From assembly GCA_016208205.1 (NCBI GenBank), contig JACQYP010000032.1, positions 1 to 12,987 of the forward strand: 12,987 nucleotides of DNA. The letters are read 5' to 3'. This DNA comes from Candidatus Desantisiibacteriota bacterium. GTDB taxonomy: Bacteria; UBA9089; CG2-30-40-21. The notes under the pieces were generated by a model. That model was given only the letters and a program-made list of their open reading frames with translations. It was not told the DNA's origin and ran no database searches. Positions 8,055-12,987 of this stretch are shown in pieces; the first letter of the stretch is position 1; every line of letters begins with the position of its first letter. A program made the position numbers and the translations under genes.

Positions 8055-8446
8055 CAGGCTGTAGGTGAATAGGCTGTAGGCTGTTAGTGAAATAGTAACT
8101 GTTTACGGTTACAAAAAACAGAAGAATGTTTTGAGCTGTACGATTATCTTAGCCCCGTAGGGGTAATATGTTTGTAGCCATATGGTTACCTTACCAATTA
8201 AACCCCAGAGGGGTGATATGTTAAGAACATGTCGCTCCTATGGAGCTTTTTTTGTTTGTTTTGTCCATGTTCTACAAACATTTCGCCCCGACTGGGGCTA
8301 AATATGGATAAAGGACAGCATTTTAGTATTAATAAAATCGTGTTTTACCATGGATTTTTGAGAGGATACGATTTACAGTTCACTAAAAAACTGTGAACGA
8401 TTACATTTTCCTAATAGCCTAACAGCCTACAGCCTAATAGCCTAAC
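8055..8446. repeat. Three-layer nested inverted-repeat spacer between rny and ymdB
   Basis: The 408-bp gap has no gene. Outer arms are taggctgtaggctgttag (8070-8087) and its perfect 18-bp inverse (8419-8436), inside longer period-7/8 arrays (8055-8091 and 8410-8446). The middle layer has gtttacggttac (8101-8112) and gtgaacgattac (8393-8404). The core is a 30-bp imperfect pair, beginning ttagcccc, at 8149-8177 / 8272-8301. The array starts at the base after the rny stop and ends 16 bp before ymdB. Confidence 0.85.
8234..8253 (+). terminator. Possible intrinsic terminator after rny
   Basis: A GC-rich 5-bp stem, GCTCC (8234-8238) and GGAGC (8242-8246), with a 3-nt loop is followed by seven T. 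The stem is short, and the same sequence style occurs in the neighbouring repeat core (gccccgtaggggt), so it may be only repeat sequence. If active, it would separate rny from ymdB transcription. Confidence 0.4.
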
Positions 8447-8462
8447 TACAACAAGGACAATG

Positions 8463-9263
8463 ATGAGAATACTATTAATCGGTGATATTATAGGTAAAAA
8501 GGGACGAGAAATAGTAGATGCTGTGCTTTCGAAATTCAAGCAAGAAGAGAAAATTGATTTTTGCATCGCTAATGGAGAAAATTTAGCCGGTGGTTTCGGA
8601 ATAACCTCTGCTGTAGCAAAACAGTCCTATGCAGCCGGGGTGGATGTCCTTACCGGCGGAAATCATATCTGGAGTAAAAAGGAAATATACCAGATTATTG
8701 ATACGGATGAAAAGATTCTAAGACCCTTAAATTATCCTCCCGGAGTACCAGGCTGTGGCGGGCGGATTTATACTGTTAACAATCAGCGGATCGGGGTGAT
8801 AAGCCTTTGCGGCAGGGTTTTTATGGATAACCTTGATTGCCCATTCAGAACGGTCATGCTTGAGATAGAAAGGATGCGGACCGAAACACAGAATATTATC
8901 GTAGACTTTCATGCTGAGGCTACCTCTGAAAAGATAGCCATGGGATTGTATTTGGATGGTCTGGTCAGTGCGGTAATTGGAACGCATACCCATGTCCAGA
9001 CTGCAGATGAAAGGATATTGCCAAAGGGAACAGCCTATATTACTGATACAGGTATGGTTGGAGCAAAGAATTCTGCTATTGGGGTAGACAGTGCTGTTAT
9101 TATCAAAAGGTTTCTAACCTCAATGCCGCTTCGGTTTGATGTAACAAAAACAGGCCCGGGCATATTTTGCGGGGTAATTATAGAAATCAGTTTAGATACA
9201 GACAGCAGAGGTACTACTGCTAATGCCTTGAGTATCAAAAGGGTTCAACGAGAGATAGGATGA
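8463..9263 (+). CDS. ymdB: YmdB-family metallophosphoesterase (2',3'-cNMP phosphodiesterase)
   Basis: The 266-aa protein is a full-length TIGR00282/YmdB metallophosphoesterase. All expected di-metal ligands are visible at the positions known from Bacillus YmdB: Asp8 (GDIIG), Glu39-Asn40 (NGEN), Asn67-His68 (GGNHIW), His150 (DFHAEATSEK), and His175 and His177 (GTHTHVQTAD). Family members hydrolyse 2',3'-cyclic nucleotides; in B. subtilis YmdB affects biofilm and motility decisions and is encoded next to RNase Y. I chose the second of two adjacent ATGs because AAGGA then lies 5 nt upstream; the first ATG (8460) would leave only 2 nt. spoVS follows after 116 bp. The stop codon touches the next inverted repeat. 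The in vivo substrate here is inferred. Confidence 0.95.
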   Translation: MRILLIGDIIGKKGREIVDAVLSKFKQEEKIDFCIANGENLAGGFGITSAVAKQSYAAGVDVLTGGNHIWSKKEIYQIIDTDEKILRPLNYPPGVPGCGGRIYTVNNQRIGVISLCGRVFMDNLDCPFRTVMLEIERMRTETQNIIVDFHAEATSEKIAMGLYLDGLVSAVIGTHTHVQTADERILPKGTAYITDTGMVGAKNSAIGVDSAVIIKRFLTSMPLRFDVTKTGPGIFCGVIIEISLDTDSRGTTANALSIKRVQREIG

Positions 9264-9327
9264 CAGGAGTCAGGAGTCAGAATGGAAAAACCCATATTTA
9301 TTCTGAATTCTGAATTCTGTCTCCTGT
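9263..9327. repeat. Period-7 inverted array between ymdB and spoVS
   Basis: The left arm (9263-9283; units caggagt, caggagt) and the right arm (9307-9327) pair in 18 of 21 positions. The right side also has the repeated unit attctga (9300-9313). The left arm begins on the last base of the ymdB stop codon. There is no T-run after the hairpin, so read-through to spoVS is plausible. Confidence 0.75.
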
Positions 9328-9335
9328 ATTCTATT

Positions 9336-9351
9336 ATTACGATAGCGTAAT
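9336..9351. other. Short palindrome upstream of spoVS
   Basis: attacg (9336-9341) and cgtaat (9346-9351) form a perfect 6-bp inverted repeat with a 4-nt spacer, followed by taataat, which is inverse to attatta at 9333-9339. It lies about 17 bp before the GAGGAGG ribosome-binding site. It could be an operator or a small RNA hairpin, but nothing in the sequence identifies a regulator. Confidence 0.3.
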
Positions 9352-9379
9352 CACTAATAATTATACGAGGAGGTTAGGA

Positions 9380-9643
9380 ATGGAAACATTATTAAAGGTG
9401 TCATCAAATTCCAAACCAAACGCTGTTGCTGGAGCATTAGCAGGAATCATTAGAGAGAAAGGGCGTGCAGAGATTCAGGTTATTGGTGCCGGTGCCCTGA
9501 ATCAAGCCATTAAAGCCATTGCTATTACTCGTGGATTCCTTGCTCCATCCGGCATAGAAATAGTGTGTATCCCTGCCTTTGCTGATATTATGGTGGATGG
9601 GTGCGAAAAAACAGCTATTAAACTTGTTGTTCAACCTCGGTAA
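9380..9643 (+). CDS. spoVS: Stage V sporulation protein S (SpoVS)
   Basis: The 87-aa product closely follows the SpoVS family (86 aa in Bacillus): METLLKVSSNSKPNAVAGAL at the start, GAGALNQAIKAIAI in the middle (about 36-49), and a C-terminal IKLVVQP. SpoVS is a small, Alba-like fold protein implied in nucleic-acid binding. In Bacillus it influences sporulation, yet homologues are widespread in non-sporulating bacteria, often beside rny and ymdB as here. A strong GAGGAGG ribosome-binding site lies 7 nt before the ATG. No sporulation genes accompany it in the window, so a general RNA- or nucleoid-related role is more likely than sporulation; that is inference from context. Confidence 0.95.
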   Translation: METLLKVSSNSKPNAVAGALAGIIREKGRAEIQVIGAGALNQAIKAIAITRGFLAPSGIEIVCIPAFADIMVDGCEKTAIKLVVQPR

Positions 9644-9654
9644 GCCAATTTTGA

Positions 9655-9790
9655 TTCACCGCAGAGACGCAGAGAACGCAGAGAAATGGAAGATGATAAT
9701 CGGTAATCAGGATGTAGGATGGGTTGAGGCAACCGAAACCCATCAATACCTCTAAAATCCAAAATTCTTCGTGTCCTTTGTGGTTTCTGA
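9655..9790. repeat. Inverted 8-bp-period repeat with hairpin core between spoVS and xseA
   Basis: The left arm, starting gattcaccgcagag (9653-9686), has cgcagaga-type units. The right arm (about 9765-9787, ttcttcgtgtcctttgtggt) is a diverged inverse. The core is gatgggtt (9718-9725) and aacccatc (9737-9744), with an alternative 5-bp stem, ggttg/caacc (9722-9734). The arm starts 10 bp after the spoVS stop and ends just before the xseA ribosome-binding site. Confidence 0.65.
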
Positions 9791-9812
9791 CTTGTTTCTG
9801 GAAGAGGGAATT

Positions 9813-11033
9813 GTGGATAATCCTTACATCTATACTATCCGTGAGATTACTTCCAAGATCAAGCTTCTTCTGGAAGGGAACCTGCATAATATCCGGATAA
9901 TGGGAGAGGTTTCTAACTTAGTTATCCCTGCCTCAGGGCATGTATACCTTACTCTCAAGGATAACTATTCACAGATACGGATGGTTATCTTTCGAAATAA
10001 AGCAAGCCTTCTAAAATTTAATCTTCAGGATGGGTTGACTATTATTGCTCATGGAGAGATAAGTGTTTATGAAAAAAGGGGTGAATATCAATTCATTGCC
10101 AACCATCTTGAGCCTGCCGGATATGGCGAGCTATACCTTGCTTTTGAACAACTAAAAGAGAGATTAAGGATTGAAGGGCTTTTTGATGAAGCACATAAAA
10201 AACCTCTGCCTATGGTCCCTGAGCGAATTGGGATTATCACCTCTACTACCGGCGCTGCTATTTGCGATATATTGAATATAATCACCCGAAGGTTCCCAAA
10301 TATAGAGATACTTATCCATCCGGTTATGGTTCAAGGTGAGACAGCTCCCATGGATATTGCCAATGCTATCTCCCAAATGAATGGTTTACCTGATAGTCTG
10401 CTGTCTGATGTCCTTATTGTGGGGCGGGGAGGCGGGTCAATAGAGGATCTGTGGGCGTTTAATGATGAAAGGGTAGCCAGAGCCATCTTCGATTCCAATA
10501 TCCCCATAATATCTGCTGTAGGGCATGAATGTGATTTTACTATAGCTGACTTTGTTGCAGACCTGCGAGCACCAACCCCATCAGCAGCAGCAGAATTAGT
10601 GGTAAAAAACAGAAATGAGCTTGTGGAAAGGATGGAAATGCTGTCTATTCGCTTAAGACATACCATCCAGAAAAACATTGACCTTATTGCCTACAGGTTA
10701 AAAAGACTCCAGGAATCTCCTGCCCTCCTGCGGGCTGATTATACAATAATTCAATATCAACAACGGGTTGATGAGATAACCATTGCCCTGTCTCGTGTCG
10801 TATCCAATCGTATCAAATTAACTACTGCCCGTCTCGAAGCACTAAATGGTAAACTCTGTGCCTTAAACCCAACAGCCATCCTCTCAAGAGGCTACAGCAT
10901 TACCTTTAAGCTTCCGGAGGAAACCATCATAAGTGATGCTAATCAGGTACAAAAGAAAGACAGGCTATTGATACGGCTGCATAAGGGGGAGATAGTTGCG
11001 GAGGTAGACGAAGCAGTGATCAGTGATCAGTAA
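9813..11033 (+). CDS. xseA: Exodeoxyribonuclease VII large subunit
   Basis: XseA is the catalytic subunit of exonuclease VII, which degrades single-stranded DNA from both ends. The 406-aa product has an N-terminal OB-fold (about 1-100, GEVSNL at 31-36), the catalytic domain with ERIGIITSTTGAAICDI (137-153), GRGGGSIEDLWAFNDE (204-219) and GHECDFTIADFVADLRAPTP (237-256), a coiled-coil region (about 265-345), and the C-terminal LNPTAILSRGYSI (351-363). GTG 9813 is chosen because GAGGG lies 4 nt upstream and the family typically starts NPxIYT; a GTG at 9771 would add 14 residues from the upstream repeat. The last residues, AVISDQ, and the stop are encoded by a heptamer array. xseB, often directly downstream, is absent. 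Confidence 0.95.
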   Translation: MDNPYIYTIREITSKIKLLLEGNLHNIRIMGEVSNLVIPASGHVYLTLKDNYSQIRMVIFRNKASLLKFNLQDGLTIIAHGEISVYEKRGEYQFIANHLEPAGYGELYLAFEQLKERLRIEGLFDEAHKKPLPMVPERIGIITSTTGAAICDILNIITRRFPNIEILIHPVMVQGETAPMDIANAISQMNGLPDSLLSDVLIVGRGGGSIEDLWAFNDERVARAIFDSNIPIISAVGHECDFTIADFVADLRAPTPSAAAELVVKNRNELVERMEMLSIRLRHTIQKNIDLIAYRLKRLQESPALLRADYTIIQYQQRVDEITIALSRVVSNRIKLTTARLEALNGKLCALNPTAILSRGYSITFKLPEETIISDANQVQKKDRLLIRLHKGEIVAEVDEAVISDQ

Positions 11034-11064
11034 TCAGGTAACCGGTAATACCGATAACCGATTA
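11014..11064. repeat. Heptamer array / palindrome shared by two convergent stop codons
   Basis: From 11014 the sequence reads as 7-bp units (cagtgat, cagtgat, cagtaat, caggtaa, ccggtaa, taccgat, aaccgat). The part from 11031 to 11064 is an imperfect palindrome centred on aat. Its left TAA is the xseA stop, and its right tta is the TAA stop of cobQ on the other strand. It could act as a transcript-end hairpin for both genes, although no T-run is present. Confidence 0.75.
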
Positions 11065-12567
11065 CTTATGTAACAACATCGAGTATATCCTCTCCATATC
11101 CACATTCTCTCGAATCAGGGCAGCCAGATTATCATACTCTGCTTCTTTGGATATTTGCTTAGTAGTGGTATGCGAGGGTAATCCCTTTCTCTTTCTCAAG
11201 TAGTTTATAAACACCCTTCTGAATCCATGGTTATCAAATAGACCATGGATGTAGGTGCCCATTATCAATCCGTCCTTGCAAACGGCTCCATCGTATCTGT
11301 TTTCAGGGGAAATTATGTTGAATAATGGTGCTATCCCATTTCCATATGTAGTTTGACCCATATGGATCTCATAACCTGTTATCTCGAGGCCTCCTGTCTC
11401 GAATAGTTCATAATATACCTGTGCTTTTATTTGAGTGGTGAGTTTTTGTGGCAGGAAGGTGGTGGTTATATCTAAGAGTCCAAGCCCATTGGTCTTTTCA
11501 ACGGCTGATTCCGCATGTTCAGTGTCTATGATGCTTGTCCCCAGCATCTGAAACCCGCCGCAGATACCAAGTAAGACCGTTGACCCGGCACCACTTACGA
11601 TTGATAATATTTCGCGAGCACACCCTGTTGTATAAAGATAATTCATATCAGCAATAGTACTCTTTGTGCCGGGAAGGATTATCATGTCCGGATTGCCAAG
11701 CGGCTCACCCGGTTTTACATATTTCAAGGAGACATCAATTTCCCTTGACAACATGTCAAAGTCCGTAAAATTAGAGATATGAGGCAATTGAACCACTACT
11801 ACCTCAATTTCTTTCCTTAGCCCTCTTTCCCTTTTTTTTCTCTTTTCCAACCCAAGAGAATCCTCTTCCTCTATGCAAATATCATGGAAATATGGGATAA
11901 CTCCAAGTATTGGCACGTCATAACGATCCTCCAGAAACTTCAGTCCGGACAAAAGCAGGGTTTTATCCCCCCTGAATTTATTGATAATTATCCCTTTTAC
12001 TTGAGTGCGTTCATCCTCTGGCAGCAATTCCATGGTGCCGGCTATCCATGCAAATGCACCGCCCCGGTCAATAGCAACTATCAGAATAACCGGTGCGTTT
12101 GCAACCCTGGCCATATACATATTGACAATATCGTTATCCTTGAGGTTTATCTCCGCAGGAGAGCCTGCACCCTCAATAACAATAATCTCGTATTGCCGTT
12201 GAAGTCGCAGGAAGCATTCCTGGATAATCTTTGTGAGCTGAGGCTTGTATTTATGATATTCTACGGCTTGCATGTTGCCAATGGGTTTGCCGCAGACAAT
12301 TATCTGTGCCCCGGTATCGGTTGTAGGTTTCAGGAGAATAGGGTTCATATCAACGATGGGGTTAATCCCTGCTGCCTCAGCCTGAGTTATTTGTGCTCTT
12401 CCCATCTCCAGTCCGTCAATGGTAACGCCTGAATTAAGTGCCATATTTTGAGACTTAAATGGGGCAACCCTGTACCCATCCTGCATGAATATCCTGCATA
12501 ATGCCGTAACAATAATACTCTTTCCTACGCCGGAACCGGTACCTTGAATCATAATGGATTTGGACAT
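11062..12567 (-). CDS. cobQ: Cobyric acid synthase (CobQ/CbiP)
   Basis: CobQ amidates four carboxyl side chains of adenosylcobyrinic acid a,c-diamide, using glutamine and ATP, late in cobalamin synthesis. The 501-aa protein has full length and both domains. The N-terminal dethiobiotin-synthetase-like ATPase has the P-loop GTGSGVGKS (9-17), PFKSQNMALNSGVT (36-49), EGAGSPAEINL (132-142) and DRGGAFA (167-173). The C-terminal triad-type glutamine amidotransferase domain has LPGTKST (298-304), the nucleophile Cys336 in GICGGFQMLG, and His441 in YIHGLFDNHG. The ATG is preceded by AGGTG about 6 nt upstream on the minus strand. It is convergent with xseA. The upstream partial gene is not a recognisable cobalamin gene, so an operon cannot be confirmed. 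Confidence 0.97.
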   Translation of the reverse strand: MSKSIMIQGTGSGVGKSIIVTALCRIFMQDGYRVAPFKSQNMALNSGVTIDGLEMGRAQITQAEAAGINPIVDMNPILLKPTTDTGAQIIVCGKPIGNMQAVEYHKYKPQLTKIIQECFLRLQRQYEIIVIEGAGSPAEINLKDNDIVNMYMARVANAPVILIVAIDRGGAFAWIAGTMELLPEDERTQVKGIIINKFRGDKTLLLSGLKFLEDRYDVPILGVIPYFHDICIEEEDSLGLEKRKKRERGLRKEIEVVVVQLPHISNFTDFDMLSREIDVSLKYVKPGEPLGNPDMIILPGTKSTIADMNYLYTTGCAREILSIVSGAGSTVLLGICGGFQMLGTSIIDTEHAESAVEKTNGLGLLDITTTFLPQKLTTQIKAQVYYELFETGGLEITGYEIHMGQTTYGNGIAPLFNIISPENRYDGAVCKDGLIMGTYIHGLFDNHGFRRVFINYLRKRKGLPSHTTTKQISKEAEYDNLAALIRENVDMERIYSMLLHK

Positions 12568-12589
12568 TTTTTCACCTAATTAATACAAG

Positions 12590-12720
12590 GTTGTAAGTTG
12601 TAAGTTGTAAGTTGTAAGTTGTAAGTTGTAAGTTGTAGGTTGTAGGTTGAAGAAATAACCTCCTAAACCTACAACCTCCTAAACCTACAACCTCCTACAA
12701 CCTACAACCTACAACCTACT
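12590..12720. repeat. Heptamer tandem array with inverted counterpart upstream of cobQ
   Basis: Nine 7-bp units lie at 12590-12652 (six gttgtaa, two gttgtag, one gttgaag). After a short spacer come two copies of a 16-bp unit, cctcctaaacctacaa (12659-12690), then cctcctacaa, cctacaa, cctacaa and cctact. Because the arms are periodic they can pair in many registers. The array fills nearly all of the 148-bp gap and overlaps the stop codon of the upstream membrane protein gene. Confidence 0.9.
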
Positions 12721-12987
12721 CCACATTTACCGTCATCATAGAATATATTTGTCCAACCCAGAAGAAAAAGAAGATAAGGATACCTATCCGAAAAAATTTT
12801 TTCTTTTTATAAGGGCTGGTTTCAAATGGTTCTGTTCGGATAAGCCTTGAGATATACAGGCTGGTAACGGCAACAGAAATAGTGGATAGCCATAATCCCA
12901 GAAAAGAGATTGCTCGGGCATTTTCAAAATTTATGCCATAAAGTGTTCTGAATATCCAAATGATTAATGTGCTGAAGATAAGAGAGA
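12716..12987 (-). CDS. C-terminal end of an unidentified membrane protein
   Basis: On the minus strand an open frame enters from the right edge and runs 89 codons to a TAG at 12718-12716; the 5' part is outside the window. I do not recognise the family. The visible piece has three hydrophobic segments (about residues 2-15, 25-47 and 65-80), with a basic PYKKKKFFR stretch before the last. This fits a multi-pass inner-membrane protein with a short tail, MMTVNVE. Codon use looks normal and the frame is uninterrupted. Its stop codon lies within the heptamer array that separates it from cobQ. Co-orientation with cobQ suggests possible co-transcription, but a role in cobalamin synthesis cannot be claimed. 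Confidence 0.7.
   Translation of the reverse strand, partial: SLIFSTLIIWIFRTLYGINFENARAISFLGLWLSTISVAVTSLYISRLIRTEPFETSPYKKKKFFRIGILIFFFFWVGQIYSMMTVNVE

Noticed and set aside
9718..9744. Intrinsic terminator after spoVS
   Set aside because: The hairpin is clear but is not followed by a T-run and belongs to the larger inverted-repeat element.
11884..12432. 182-codon plus-strand frame
   Set aside because: It is a shadow of cobQ, whose frame on the other strand has all catalytic motifs.
12568..12720. Cobalamin riboswitch upstream of cobQ
   Set aside because: The gap is fully occupied by the heptamer array and no B12-box-like sequence is visible; a riboswitch could still lie upstream of the partial gene.

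Overview
This window reads as a chromosomal segment of an AT-rich, Gram-negative (diderm) bacterium, probably from an uncultured lineage. Two LPS-core type glycosyltransferases (a GT9 heptosyltransferase and a WaaE-like GT2) point to an outer membrane. The RNase Y - YmdB - SpoVS gene order is usually associated with Firmicutes, Thermotogae, Deinococcus-Thermus and several candidate phyla. I cannot name the species from sequence alone. No rRNA, tRNA, CRISPR or transposase gene is visible.

Layout. Positions 1-2594 (minus strand) hold a cell-envelope cluster: a GT2 WaaE-like glycosyltransferase, then a membrane-anchored NodB-type polysaccharide deacetylase, then a GT9 heptosyltransferase that runs off the left edge. 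A perfect-consensus promoter lies directly in front of the GT2 gene. Positions 2911-5510 (plus strand) hold a solitary trpA with its own promoter and a 7TM-GAF-HD-GYP sensor gene whose HD-GYP domain is cut short by repeat DNA. Positions 5511-6512 have no convincing gene; they contain a 405-bp inverted-repeat element flanked by a 17-bp direct repeat, a strong promoter and a hairpin. Positions 6513-11033 (plus) carry rny, ymdB, spoVS and xseA. Positions 11062-12567 (minus) carry cobQ (cobyric acid synthase), convergent with xseA, and 12716-12987 (minus) holds the end of an unidentified membrane protein.

The most unusual feature is in the spacers. Nearly every intergenic gap holds a short-period (7- or 8-bp) tandem array followed by an inverted counterpart. 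The repeat unit differs from gap to gap, but the arrays often start within about 12 bp of a stop codon, and several gaps nest further inverted repeats inside the outer pair. In the xseA/cobQ gap one imperfect palindrome supplies the stop codons of both genes. Upstream of trpA and rny, and around the truncated HD-GYP gene, the repeats also shape leaders or protein ends.

The genes cover LPS assembly, tryptophan synthesis, c-di-GMP-type sensing (probably defunct), RNA turnover (rny, ymdB, with spoVS), DNA repair (xseA) and cobalamin synthesis (cobQ). These are mostly core functions; the novelty is in the repeat architecture. I found no defence system or new enzymatic system.
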